A program made the position numbers and the translations under genes. Source: Mesorhizobium sp. AR07 (GTDB taxonomy: Bacteria > Pseudomonadota > Alphaproteobacteria > Rhizobiales > Rhizobiaceae). From it: a DNA stretch of 64,000 nt. Shown one piece after another: positions 17,482-26,278 of this stretch; within the stretch, counting starts at the first letter, position 1; each line of letters opens with the position of its first letter. The notes beneath the pieces were generated by a model that saw only the letters and a list, made by a program, of their open reading frames with translations, ran no database searches and was not told the DNA's origin. The DNA is taken from NCBI RefSeq assembly GCF_024746815.1, contig NZ_CP080525.1:3652501-3716500 (forward strand), read 5' to 3'.

Positions 17482-18810
17482 TCAGGCTCCCACGGACCCG
17501 TAGACGAGCTTGTCCTGGCGGGCGCGCAGTTCGGCGATCTTGGAGCCCGGTGCGGGAGCGGCGTTCGCATAGGTGATGAGCTCACCCTTCTTGATCGGCG
17601 CGGTCACCGAGCCGCCTTGCAGCAGGCCGCAGGGAATGGCCTTGGCGGCGCGCGCTTCCGGCGCGGTCATGATCCAGGCGCGGTAGCAATATTCGCCGAT
17701 CGCATCGAGCTTCTCGCCCGGCTTCATGTCCTTCTTGGCCACCGAGCAGACCTCGGCGGTCGGCTTGGCCAGCGGCACCATGTCCGCCTTGCCGTACAGC
17801 ACGACGCGGGCGCAGGTCAGCGGCACTTCGAGCGAGGTCAAATGATAGGGACGGTGGAAGGTGAAATACGGGCCCTTGCCCATCTTCAGATCTTCCATGC
17901 GCTCCGAAATGCGCGGATGCGACATGTCGGCGACGACGAAGACGCCGGGCGCGACACCCTTGCCGATCGAGTAGTCGACGACGCCGACCTTCGACAGCAC
18001 GCCGCCATCCTTTTGCGGCACCAGCACCTTGGACAGTTCGCCGAGCGTCGCCGCCGGGCCATGCATGCCGGGCTTGTCGGGAACCAGACCGGTGGCGTTG
18101 GCGATCGCGGCCATCTCGACCATGGTCTTGGAGCCATCGACGAATTCGACCAGCATGCGCACATTCATGTGCCGGCGCTTGGCCTCCTCCTCATAGTCGG
18201 GAGGGGTGGCATCGATGTTGAGCGGATTGTTCTTGCCCTTGCCGGCGGCGACGATCGGATGGCCCATCGCCGAGACGAATTCAATGAGCTCCATGCAGGA
18301 GGACGGCTCATCGCCGGCGCCCAGCGAATAGGTGACGCCGAGCCGGTCGGCCTCGCTTTTCAGATAGGCGCCGATGGTGACGTCGGCTTCGACATTCATC
18401 ATCACCAGATGCTTGCCATGCTCCATGGCGCGCAGCCCAATCTCGGCGCCGACGGCCGGAACGCCGGTGGCGTCGATGACGACGTCGATGAGATCATTGT
18501 TGATGACCAGGCTGGCATCGTTGGTCACCGCGATCTTGCCGGCCTCCATCGCCGCCGTCATTGCCGATGCGTTCGACACTTCGCGCGCGTGCCCGGTTTC
18601 CTGGAAGGCGATGTCGGCGGCCTTGCTGGCGGCGGGCAGGTTCAGTTCGGAGATGGCGCCGATCTCGATGCCGGACATATGCGCGACGCGGGTGACGATA
18701 TCGGTTCCCATCTCGCCCGAGCCGATCAGGCCGATGCGGATAGGCTTGCCGGACTTGGCGCGTTCCTCGAGATCGCGGGCAAGGCCCGTCAATGAAACAT
18801 TGGAAGCCAT
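17482..18810 (-). CDS. NAD(P)-dependent oxidoreductase with Rossmann and SAF domains, substrate unknown
   Basis: A 442-residue protein. The N-terminal Rossmann domain (RIGLIGSGEMGTDIVTRVAH, about 30-50) belongs to the homoserine-dehydrogenase-like NAD-binding family, and the C-terminal part (CSVAKKDMKPGEKLDAIGEY onward) is an SAF domain. Homologues are often mis-named flagellar FlgA or homoserine dehydrogenase. GGGAGG lies 11 bases before the ATG at 18810; an in-frame ATG at 18828 lacks this spacing. It leads the operon with the E1/E2 genes, suggesting that its product, perhaps after further steps, is the 2-oxo acid they oxidise. The reaction is not known to me. Confidence 0.8.
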   Translation of the reverse strand: MASNVSLTGLARDLEERAKSGKPIRIGLIGSGEMGTDIVTRVAHMSGIEIGAISELNLPAASKAADIAFQETGHAREVSNASAMTAAMEAGKIAVTNDASLVINNDLIDVVIDATGVPAVGAEIGLRAMEHGKHLVMMNVEADVTIGAYLKSEADRLGVTYSLGAGDEPSSCMELIEFVSAMGHPIVAAGKGKNNPLNIDATPPDYEEEAKRRHMNVRMLVEFVDGSKTMVEMAAIANATGLVPDKPGMHGPAATLGELSKVLVPQKDGGVLSKVGVVDYSIGKGVAPGVFVVADMSHPRISERMEDLKMGKGPYFTFHRPYHLTSLEVPLTCARVVLYGKADMVPLAKPTAEVCSVAKKDMKPGEKLDAIGEYCYRAWIMTAPEARAAKAIPCGLLQGGSVTAPIKKGELITYANAAPAPGSKIAELRARQDKLVYGSVGA

Positions 18811-18840
18811 ACCGCTAGTTCCTCCCATAATGCAGGCTGT

Positions 18841-18883
18841 TCAATTGCCTTGACGGGTATTGAACATATGTATTTCTGTCAAG
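18841..18883. promoter_or_regulatory. Control region of the E1/E2 operon
   Basis: On the minus strand TTGACA (18883-18878) could be a -35 box; the -10 at 17-base spacing (TACCCG) is weak. The region also holds GAACATATG (18863-18871), near-identical to the motif at the PTS operon, and outer arms TTCAAT (18841-18846) and ATTGAA (18860-18865). It lies just upstream of the ribosome-binding site of the SAF-domain gene. The remaining gap to the phosphodiesterase gene shows nothing else. Confidence 0.4.
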
Positions 18884-19057
18884 ACTAATGTCCAGGTTAG
18901 GCGCTTTTTGGCAGTCTTTGCGGAGGCAAGGCAAGAACCACAAAAAGCCCCGTGAAGCGACTGCGGCCGCACGGAAAGTTGCGCGTGAACGCACACCGTG
19001 ACGACCACGTCGTCGCCAGTCGATCGTTTCGGCTGCGGAGAAAGCTTCGGAAAGCGA

Positions 19058-19822
19058 TCAGGCGTCGCCCGCACCCAAGAAATCGTGGAAATGAACAATC
19101 ACGCCGTCCGCGTCGATCAGAATGATGGCATAGGCCGGCGGCTCGTGGCCCAGGCGCCAGCTCTGCGAGAAATCGAGCGCGGTCTGATGATTGGTGCTGC
19201 GCAGCGTGCTGACGGGAATGCCGCGCCAGCTGCCGGCGATCAGCCGGTGGACGTGTCCGGCGAAGATGTGGCGGACTTTGCCATGGCGCAGCAAAACTTC
19301 ATGCAAGGCGTCAGTGTCGGCGAGCCGGACTCGGTCGAGCTCGGGGATGTGAATCCGGAACGGCGGATGATGCATGAAGAGGAAGACCGGCTTACCACGC
19401 GCCTCTTGCAGCCGCTCATCGAGCCAGTCGAGACGCGCGGCGCATAGCTTGCCCTCGACATGTCCGCTGTCCAGCGTGTCGAGCAGGATCAGGCGGCCCT
19501 CGCGGCTGTCGACGACGCTCTGGACAAAACCCCGCTCGGCAGCCGCTTCCGGGAACATCTCGAGAAACAGTGCCCGGTCGTCATGGTTGCCGAGCATCAG
19601 CCGGCAGGGCGGACCGAACCCTGCCAGTCTTTCCCCGAGCGCCGCATAGGCGGCGCGCTCGCCGTCATTGGTCAGGTCGCCGGAAATCACCACCAGATCG
19701 GCGTCGGCGTGGTTGCTGCCGATGTCGGCAAGGCAGGCTTCCAACCTGGAGAGCGGATTGGAGCCGTACAGAAGACCGCCCGGCGCAAGCAAATGAGGAT
19801 CCGAGATCTGGATGATTTTCAT
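19058..19822 (-). CDS. Calcineurin-like phosphodiesterase (CpdA/GpdQ-like)
   Basis: A 254-residue metallophosphoesterase. The metal-binding signature is complete: QISDPHL, VVISGDLTNDG, LMLGNHDD, FLFMHHPPF and IFAGHVHRL. Such enzymes hydrolyse cyclic nucleotides or glycerophosphodiesters in the cytoplasm. It is the last gene of a leftward operon of an ABC importer and a LacI regulator, 56 bases after the regulator. That setting fits cleavage of an imported organophosphate better than cAMP signalling, but this is inference. Confidence 0.9.
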   Translation of the reverse strand: MKIIQISDPHLLAPGGLLYGSNPLSRLEACLADIGSNHADADLVVISGDLTNDGERAAYAALGERLAGFGPPCRLMLGNHDDRALFLEMFPEAAAERGFVQSVVDSREGRLILLDTLDSGHVEGKLCAARLDWLDERLQEARGKPVFLFMHHPPFRIHIPELDRVRLADTDALHEVLLRHGKVRHIFAGHVHRLIAGSWRGIPVSTLRSTNHQTALDFSQSWRLGHEPPAYAIILIDADGVIVHFHDFLGAGDA

Positions 19823-19878
19823 GGTGTCGACCTGTGGTTGCGAATTTCACGGCGATTGACTCGGGATGTCGTTTTGCG

Positions 19879-20925
19879 TCACGCGGATGGAACAAAACTG
19901 CCGCGCACGACAAGCGGCACGCCGAGCCGCTCGCGGATCGGCGCCAGATCCGGTTGCTGCTGGCGCAGGTCGAGCAATGCGACGGCCTTGGCAGCCATCG
20001 TCTCCGGATCCTGGCGGAAGGTGGTCAGCCGATAGGCCAGCCAGCCGGCTTCGGGAACGTCGTCGAAGCCGATTACCGAGAGATCGCCGGGGATGGTGAG
20101 CCCGGCCTGGCGTGCATGATCCATGACGCCGAAGGCGATGAGATCGTTGACGCAGAAGATCGCCTGCGGCCTGTCCCGTCGATCGATAAGGGCGCGTCCT
20201 GCCTGCAAGCCGCCCGCATAGTCCGTGTCGCTTCCCCGCGCGACCGCCATCTCGGCGCCAAGACGGCTGGCCTCGGCGCAGAACGCATCCTCGCGCTCGG
20301 TGATGGTGGGAGTGCCCGACAGCGAGCCTGCCAGGCCGAGCCTCATCATCCCCCGCGCGACGAACATGGCCGCCGCCAGCCTGGCTGCCGCGGCGCCGTC
20401 TGTCTGGATGTGGTCGGCCTCCGGTTCGGAACGGCCAATCACCACAAGCGGCTGGCCGTTGCGCCGAGCCAACTCGAAGAAGGAGGACGGCGGCGAGCCG
20501 GACAGGATGATCGTCGCCTCGGCGCGGTGGCCGAGCAGCGTCTTCTGGGCCGCGATCAGTTCCTGTTCGGTCTGGCCGGTGTTGATCATCACCGGAACAT
20601 TGCCACGATGGATCAATGCTTTGGTCAAGGCAGCTGCCAGATGGGCGCGGAAACCGACTTCCGGCTTCGTCACCACCAATCCGACCAGCCGACTTTGATT
20701 GGCGAGCAGGCCGCGCGCCAGGTCGTTGACCTGGTAGCCGAGTTCCTCAGCGGCGCGCATGATCTTTTCGCGCGTCTCAGTGGCGACACTGGCGCCGGGC
20801 GTGAAGGCGCGCGACACCGCCGACCGCGAGACGCCGGCCTGGCGCGCGACATGCAGGGCGCTGACGGAGCGAAGCTTGTCGGAGGTCTTGTCCTTGTCTT
20901 TCGTCGTGGTCGCGTCGTCGGTCAT
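19879..20925 (-). CDS. LacI-family transcriptional regulator
   Basis: A 348-residue regulator with a charged N-terminal tail, then the LacI helix-turn-helix (SALHVARQAGVSRSAVSRAF) and hinge, and a periplasmic-binding-protein-like effector domain (LVGLVVTKPEVG, PQAIFCVNDLIAFGV, GDLSVIGFDDVPEAGW). It is encoded within the importer operon, 13 bases after the second permease gene, so it probably autoregulates. A perfect palindrome 12 bases before the first gene of the operon is a plausible operator. Confidence 0.92.
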   Translation of the reverse strand: MTDDATTTKDKDKTSDKLRSVSALHVARQAGVSRSAVSRAFTPGASVATETREKIMRAAEELGYQVNDLARGLLANQSRLVGLVVTKPEVGFRAHLAAALTKALIHRGNVPVMINTGQTEQELIAAQKTLLGHRAEATIILSGSPPSSFFELARRNGQPLVVIGRSEPEADHIQTDGAAAARLAAAMFVARGMMRLGLAGSLSGTPTITEREDAFCAEASRLGAEMAVARGSDTDYAGGLQAGRALIDRRDRPQAIFCVNDLIAFGVMDHARQAGLTIPGDLSVIGFDDVPEAGWLAYRLTTFRQDPETMAAKAVALLDLRQQQPDLAPIRERLGVPLVVRGSFVPSA

Positions 20926-20938
20926 GCTCTTGCGCTCT

Positions 20939-21778
20939 TCAATGGCCGACCCGCGAAAGCACGTCCGCTTTCAGGAACCGCTCGACGATAAGCATAAAGC
21001 CGATCGACGGGATGAGCAGCAGAAGTGCCGTGATCGAGGCGATCTGGTAGTTGCCGCCGGCGCCCGCCGAATAGAGCAGCAGCGGCAGCATATTCACATC
21101 CGGCGCGCCGACGAAATAGCTGCCTGTGAATTCATCGAGCGATTCGAGAAAGACGAAGATGGCGCTGGCCATCAGGCCCGGCATGGCGAGCGGCAAGGTG
21201 ACATCGCGAAAGGCGCGGAACGGTCCGGCGCCAATCGAACGGGCAGCTTGCTCCAGTTCGACATCGACGGCGGAAAAGGCCGCCGTGGCAATCCACACGG
21301 CATAGACGAGACCATGCACCGCATGCACCAGAACCACGCCGGTGATCGTGCCGTTGAGGCCGATCTGGTAGAACAGGCGGGCGATGTTGACATAGACCGG
21401 CAGGTTCGGAAACGCCTGCGGAATGAGGAAGGCGAGCAGGATCAGGCTGCGCAGCGGCAGCTTCAGCCGAGCCAGCGCATAGCCCGCCGGGATGGCCAGC
21501 GCCAGCGAGACGATGACCGTCAGCACCGCGACCAGAATGCTGTTCTTCAGCGAATCCATCGCATTGCCACGCGGCGAGAACACCCGCGCCCAGACGCTGA
21601 AGCCATAGTCGAGCGGCAGGACGTGCGGGAAATACCATCGCTCCGCCACCGTCCACAGCAGCAGATTGAGCAGCGGACCGAAGATGATGAAAGCAAGCAG
21701 CCCCAGAAGTGCGGCCCTGGGCAGCCACCAGTGGTCGACGCGCAGATTCTGCCGAATGGAGGGCACAGCGAGGCTCAT
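20939..21778 (-). CDS. ABC transporter permease (second subunit)
   Basis: A 279-residue membrane protein with six or so spans. The EAA loop is ELEQAARSIGAGPFRAFRDV, followed by the conserved TLPLAMPGLMASAI. Its start overlaps the previous permease gene by four bases, so the two are coupled. It pairs with that permease to form the channel of the LacI-linked importer. Substrate not determined; see the phosphodiesterase at the end of the operon. Confidence 0.92.
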   Translation of the reverse strand: MSLAVPSIRQNLRVDHWWLPRAALLGLLAFIIFGPLLNLLLWTVAERWYFPHVLPLDYGFSVWARVFSPRGNAMDSLKNSILVAVLTVIVSLALAIPAGYALARLKLPLRSLILLAFLIPQAFPNLPVYVNIARLFYQIGLNGTITGVVLVHAVHGLVYAVWIATAAFSAVDVELEQAARSIGAGPFRAFRDVTLPLAMPGLMASAIFVFLESLDEFTGSYFVGAPDVNMLPLLLYSAGAGGNYQIASITALLLLIPSIGFMLIVERFLKADVLSRVGH

Positions 21779-22596
21779 GCGCGCTCCTTCATGGTGTGGC
21801 GCAGATAGATCCAGGCGACGCCCGAGGTGACGACAAGCGAGATCAGGCCCAGCGCATTGGCCACGCCATAATCGCCATAGGCGTTGATGCGGAAAGCAAT
21901 GTCGGCCGTGAGCATGGTCGGCGACTGTGCGTTGATCATCAGCGGCACCGACAGCACCGACATCATGGTCACGAATGACAGGATGAGGCCGACCAGCAGC
22001 GTGGTGGCGATTTGCGGCACGACGATCTCGATCAGGATGCGCAGCCGCGAGGCGCCGAGATTGCGCGCGGCTTCAATGGTGCCGCGGTCGATAGACGCCA
22101 TGGCGCCGGCAACCAGCAGCGCGACGAAGGGCACCTGTTTCCAGACGAAGGCGATGACGATGCCGCGCCAGTCGAGAAAGGCGGTGGCCTGCATTGGGGT
22201 GATGACGCCGGCGCCGATCAGCAAATTGTTCATCAGGCCGTTCTTGGCGAGAAAGGTGCGCAGGATCTGGCCGACGACAATGAACGGGATGAACATCGGC
22301 CAGCGATAGAGCCAGCGCAGGATCGCCACCGCGCGCGGATTTTCCCCCAACGTCAGGTAACCGCCGATGGCAATTGAAAACAGCCCGATGAGCAGCGTCG
22401 ACAGGCTGACGATCAGAACGGTGAAGATCGTGTCGTTGCGGTAGAGCTCGAACGCCTTGACGAAATTGCCCAAGCCATAGGAGCCGCCCACTTCGAACGC
22501 GCCGACAACCGAAGCGGCAAGTGGGACGAGGAACAGCAGCACGATGACCGCCAGCGCGGGCAGGACGAGCAGCAGGCCGAAAAGGCGCTTCGACAT
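21775..22596 (-). CDS. ABC transporter permease (first subunit)
   Basis: A 273-residue membrane protein starting MSKRLFGLLLVLPALAVIVL. The EAA loop is TIEAARNLGASRLRILIEIV. It follows the binding-protein gene after an 83-base gap that contains a strong hairpin, and overlaps the next permease. Together these genes give one binding protein, two permeases and one ATPase. Confidence 0.92.
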   Translation of the reverse strand: MSKRLFGLLLVLPALAVIVLLFLVPLAASVVGAFEVGGSYGLGNFVKAFELYRNDTIFTVLIVSLSTLLIGLFSIAIGGYLTLGENPRAVAILRWLYRWPMFIPFIVVGQILRTFLAKNGLMNNLLIGAGVITPMQATAFLDWRGIVIAFVWKQVPFVALLVAGAMASIDRGTIEAARNLGASRLRILIEIVVPQIATTLLVGLILSFVTMMSVLSVPLMINAQSPTMLTADIAFRINAYGDYGVANALGLISLVVTSGVAWIYLRHTMKERA

Positions 22597-22630
22597 GGTT
22601 GGACTTTCGCTCGATGGCAGGCAGCCGAAA

Positions 22631-22653
22631 ACCGCCCGGCGGTGCCGGGCGGT
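22631..22653 (-). terminator. Intra-operon hairpin after the binding-protein gene
   Basis: Perfect 10-bp arms ACCGCCCGGC and GCCGGGCGGT with a three-base loop. Read on the minus strand, the transcribed one, it is followed by TTTTCGG. It can cause partial termination or protect the upstream binding-protein mRNA, giving more binding protein than permease. Confidence 0.7.
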
Positions 22654-22679
22654 TCGGGTTCAGATATCAGTCGGCGAGA

Positions 22680-23816
22680 TCAATTCGCGGTCTGCCGCTC
22701 ATAGGCTTCGAGAATGGCGTTGTTGTAGGGAGCGATCGGGAAAGGCTTGCCGTACTTGGCCAAATCCTCGGGCGAGATGTCGACGAACAGCTTGTTCCAG
22801 GTCGCCTCGTCGAGCTTCGGCTTGACGAAATCGGCATCGATGCCCGGATACCAGTTGAACTTCTTGACGATGCCGTCGGCCTGCACTTCCGGGCTGGTCG
22901 CCAGCGCCACGAACTTCTCGGCCAGCGCCTCGTTCGGGCTCTTGGCAGGGATCACGTAGTGCATCGGCTGGCCGGGCATGCCGGGTGCCGGCAGCACCAG
23001 TTTCAGGTCGGGCGGCAGCCGGCCGTCCGCCTGCCAGGAGTAGAACATGTCGACCCAGACCGGTCCCATGGCGATCTCGCCACGCGACAGCATGTCGAGC
23101 GTGCCGGCATTGCCTGGCGTCAGCGTGGCGTTGGCGGTGAACTCCTTCAGGCTGGCGAAGGCCTTGTCCCACTTCTTGGTTTCGGCTTCCTCGAAGGGGC
23201 CGTTCATCAGCTTGTTGGCATCGCCTTCGCCGAACGCGTAGATCCAGCTCATGACGAAGCTGACGCCGGAAGCGCCGCCCTTGATGCCGTTATAGCCGAA
23301 CTGCTTGGGATGCTCCTTGGCCCAGGCGACCAGCTCGTCGTAACTCTTCGGCGGATTGGGCACCATGGCCGGATTGTAGGCGATCGCCGTCTGGCTGTTG
23401 AACATCGGCATGACGTAGCCGCTGACATTGCTGCCCAGCGCTATGTCGGCATTGGCACGCGTCACCATCTTGCCGGTGTCGATCTTCGGGCGATAGGCTT
23501 CGAGGTAGCCGGCGGTCACCATCGGACCGGCGAATTTTTCGTGCACGACGGCAACATCGGTATCCCATTTTGCCGAACCGGCATCGGCCTGTGCCTTGAA
23601 GCGCTCGGTGATCTTTTGCGATCCGGCGTCACCCGGACCGGTGCCGACGACACGCACGGTGTCGCCGGGATTCTGCTTCTCGAACAGCGGCCCGAGATAG
23701 TCGTTGATGTAATCGACCATGTTCTGGTCGCCGGCGGTGAGAACGGTGAGCTCGGCGGCGGTCGCGGGCGATGCCACCAGGCCGAGAGCCAGTGCAGCTT
23801 GCAGGATTGTCTTCAC
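22680..23816 (-). CDS. Periplasmic substrate-binding protein, family 1
   Basis: A 378-residue protein with a signal peptide (MKTILQAALALGLVASPATA, cleavage before AELTV). The mature part (LTVLTAGDQNMVDYINDYL) and the later GEIAMGPVWVDMFYSW are typical of family-1 extracellular solute-binding proteins. It is the second gene of the LacI-linked importer, 27 bases after the ATPase gene. No substrate can be read from the sequence. Confidence 0.9.
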   Translation of the reverse strand: MKTILQAALALGLVASPATAAELTVLTAGDQNMVDYINDYLGPLFEKQNPGDTVRVVGTGPGDAGSQKITERFKAQADAGSAKWDTDVAVVHEKFAGPMVTAGYLEAYRPKIDTGKMVTRANADIALGSNVSGYVMPMFNSQTAIAYNPAMVPNPPKSYDELVAWAKEHPKQFGYNGIKGGASGVSFVMSWIYAFGEGDANKLMNGPFEEAETKKWDKAFASLKEFTANATLTPGNAGTLDMLSRGEIAMGPVWVDMFYSWQADGRLPPDLKLVLPAPGMPGQPMHYVIPAKSPNEALAEKFVALATSPEVQADGIVKKFNWYPGIDADFVKPKLDEATWNKLFVDISPEDLAKYGKPFPIAPYNNAILEAYERQTAN

Positions 23817-23843
23817 GAAAAGTCTCCAGTTGGATGAAGAGGG

Positions 23844-25001
23844 TCAAGCTTCGGATGTTTCCAGGGCGCGGCTTTTGGCACCGCCGGACCGGGAACGGAT
23901 TGGCGCGAGCGGCGAAATTGCCGGCGCGCTGAACAGGAAAAGTACCTCGGGCGGGATACGGATCTTGACCGCCTCGCCCGCCGCGAAGGCCTTGTGCGCA
24001 TCGACCAGGATCGTGTCGTCGCCGACCCGCACCGCATGGCGCCAGAAGCCGCCGGGGTAGCTGACGGTTTCGACGCGGCCCGACAGTTCGAGCGTTCCGG
24101 CAGGCACGGCATCCGCGGCACTGCCAGGAACAAGCTGCGCCGCTTCGGCACGAAAACGTGCCTCGACAAAGCCGCGCGCCAGCGCACGCCCATCCAGCGG
24201 CACCGCGCAGGCGGCGTTTGCCGGTCCGGCTTCGATCTCGAAACGACCCGACGATGGCTGACCCCACAGCTCGACCGTATTCTCCGCACCCATGAAGGCG
24301 GCGACAAAGGCGGAAGGCGGGCGGTTGTAGACGGCCTCGGGCGTCCCCTGTTGCGCGACGTGTCCCGCATCGAGGATGACGATGCGGTCGGCCATCACCA
24401 TGGCTTCCTCGCGGTCATGCGTCACATGCACGGCGGTGATGCCGAGCCGTTTCTGCAAAGCGCGGATCTCGTGGCGCACGGTCAGCCTTATGCGCGCGTC
24501 GAGATTGGACAGCGGTTCGTCGAGAAGCAGGATTTCTGGATCGATGGCCAGTGCCCGGCCGAGCGCGACGCGCTGGCGTTGCCCACCCGAAAGCTGTGCC
24601 GGCTTACGATCGCCAAGACCATCGAGACCGAGCAGTTTCTCCATCTCGCCGACGCGCCGTGCAATCTCGCTGCGCGCATGCCGCTTGAGCTTCAACCCGT
24701 AGCCGATGTTCTGCGCCACCGTCATATGCGGCCAAAGCGCGTAGGATTGAAACACCAGCGCCATGCCGCGCTTGTCTGGCGGCAGACGGGTAACATCGCG
24801 GCCGGCCACCTTGATCGCGCCCGCGCTTGGCGAAACAAAGCCGGCTATGGCACGCAGAAGCGTGGTCTTGCCGCAGCCGGAGGCACCGAGCAGCGCGACG
24901 AACTCTCCTTTGGCGATTGCCAGGTCTATCCCGTTCAGAACCGGCGACGCACCATATCCGGCACTGATACCACCGAGCTCAAGAAAGCCGTCTTTCGTCA
25001 T
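23844..25001 (-). CDS. ABC transporter ATP-binding protein
   Basis: A 385-residue ATPase of the MOI/CUT1-like group: Walker A GASGCGKTT, signature LSGGQRQRVALGR, Walker B ILLLDEPLSNLD, and a C-terminal TOBE region from about residue 240. It is the first gene of the importer operon, an unusual position because the binding protein usually leads. The C-terminal tail (IRSRSGGAKSRALETSEA) is charged and poorly conserved in this family. Confidence 0.92.
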   Translation of the reverse strand: MTKDGFLELGGISAGYGASPVLNGIDLAIAKGEFVALLGASGCGKTTLLRAIAGFVSPSAGAIKVAGRDVTRLPPDKRGMALVFQSYALWPHMTVAQNIGYGLKLKRHARSEIARRVGEMEKLLGLDGLGDRKPAQLSGGQRQRVALGRALAIDPEILLLDEPLSNLDARIRLTVRHEIRALQKRLGITAVHVTHDREEAMVMADRIVILDAGHVAQQGTPEAVYNRPPSAFVAAFMGAENTVELWGQPSSGRFEIEAGPANAACAVPLDGRALARGFVEARFRAEAAQLVPGSAADAVPAGTLELSGRVETVSYPGGFWRHAVRVGDDTILVDAHKAFAAGEAVKIRIPPEVLFLFSAPAISPLAPIRSRSGGAKSRALETSEA

Positions 25002-25012
25002 TTATCACCTGT

Positions 25013-25026
25013 TGCACAGCTGTGCA
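25013..25026. promoter_or_regulatory. Candidate LacI-type operator
   Basis: TGCACAGCTGTGCA is a perfect 14-bp palindrome only 12 bases upstream of the ATPase start, where a bound repressor would block the operon. The LacI regulator encoded in the same operon is the likely binder. The other part of this gap (to 25267) shows no gene. Confidence 0.5.
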
Positions 25027-25267
25027 TCGCAAGATGCCAACTGCCCGCACATGGGTTCCCAATAGGAGGTCTGGATAACATCTTGATGACGGTTGGCGGG
25101 GAAAGCTCCTCTCTTCCCCTTCATCCGCCGATCTTCGATCCGGCGAGTGGCTGGCGAAGAACCTCCCAGTTTTTCCGCTGCCGACGCCACGATACAATCA
25201 TCTGGCGGCGATTGGGAAAGCTTTTTTGATCGAAGGTCGGCGAAAGCGAAACGGCCGGCTGGGCGCG

Positions 25268-26056
25268 TTATTGCGCCGTCCAGCCGCCGTCCATCGGCAA
25301 CGTCGTGCCGGTGATCTGCCTGGCGGAATCCGAGCACAGGAACAGCGTCAGCGCCGCCAGTTCGTCGACAGTCACGAATTCCTTCGTCGGCTGTGCCGCC
25401 AGCAGCACGTCGTGCTTGACCTGTTCCTCGGTCATGCCGCGCGCCTTCATCGTGTCGGGAATCTGCTTTTCGACCAGAGGCGTCCAGACATAGCCCGGCG
25501 CGATCGCGTTGACGGTGACGCCGTCAAGCGCGGCCTCGAGAGCCACCGTCTTGGTCAGGCCCGCAATGCCGTGCTTGGCCGACACATAGGCTGACTTGAA
25601 CGGCGAAGCGACCAGCGCATGCGCGGAAGCCGTGTTGATGATGCGGCCCCATTTGCGCGCCTTCATGCCGGGCAGCGCCGCCTTGATCGCATAGAAGGCG
25701 GCAAGCAGATTGATGCGGATGATGGCTTCCCATTTGTCATCCGGGAATTCCTCGATCGGCGCGACATGCTGGATGCCGGCATTGTTGACCAGGATATCGA
25801 GACTGCCGAACGCGGCCTCTGCCTCGTGCACCATGGCGCTCACCGCCGCACCGTCCATCATGTTGGCATCGGAGTAGCGGCATTTGACGCCGAAATCCTT
25901 CTCGATGCCGGCCCGCTCCTGCTCGATGTCAGCGGCATCGCCCAGACCGTTGATGGTGACGTTGGCGCCTTCGGCGGCGAAGGCGCGGGCGATCGCCAGG
26001 CCGATACCGCTGGTCGAACCGGTGACGAGCGCGTTCTTCGAGGACAGGGAAGCCAT
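25268..26056 (-). CDS. bdhA: D-3-hydroxybutyrate dehydrogenase
   Basis: A 262-residue short-chain dehydrogenase with the usual length for BdhA. The cofactor motif is VTGSTSGIGLAIA; NNAG lies in DILVNNAGIQHVAPIEEFP; the catalytic Ser and Tyr-x3-Lys are in NTASAHALVAS and SAYVSAKHGIAG. The segment QHVAPIEEFP and the end TTLPMDGGWTAQ are typical of BdhA. It converts 3-hydroxybutyrate, from PHB breakdown, to acetoacetate with NAD. It is divergent from acetoacetate decarboxylase, which uses its product. Confidence 0.94.
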   Translation of the reverse strand: MASLSSKNALVTGSTSGIGLAIARAFAAEGANVTINGLGDAADIEQERAGIEKDFGVKCRYSDANMMDGAAVSAMVHEAEAAFGSLDILVNNAGIQHVAPIEEFPDDKWEAIIRINLLAAFYAIKAALPGMKARKWGRIINTASAHALVASPFKSAYVSAKHGIAGLTKTVALEAALDGVTVNAIAPGYVWTPLVEKQIPDTMKARGMTEEQVKHDVLLAAQPTKEFVTVDELAALTLFLCSDSARQITGTTLPMDGGWTAQ

Positions 26057-26198
26057 GATGATCTCGCAAGAAGTGGGAGGGAACGAACGAGGCGGCTTTG
26101 TGCGCCGCAACATGACAATGCCACAGCCATATGTCGGCTCGATTACAGGGGTGCGACCGTGTCGACGCCCCGGTTGGAAGGGCCCGTCAGGCGGCCGA

Positions 26199-26221
26199 CA
26201 CGGCACTGTCATGGTGCCGTG
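26199..26221. promoter_or_regulatory. Inverted repeat in the bdhA-adc divergent promoter region
   Basis: CACGGCAC and GTGCCGTG are perfect 8-bp arms separated by seven bases, in the 222-base gap between the divergent bdhA and adc genes. The position suits an operator for both directions. No regulator gene lies beside it. Confidence 0.5.
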
Positions 26222-26278
26222 CAACATAAACCGAAGCGCACTCGCGCAGTCCTTCCTGAACCGAATGGGGCTACAGCC

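Noticed and set aside
17617..18795. Plus-strand frame antisense to the SAF-domain oxidoreductase
   Set aside because: No recognisable motif and Asp/His-rich product; a Rossmann motif and ribosome-binding site support the minus strand.
25005..25337. Short minus-strand frames between the ATPase gene and bdhA
   Set aside because: Arg/Asp-rich products overlapping bdhA, with no motif. The gap is better read as a promoter region.
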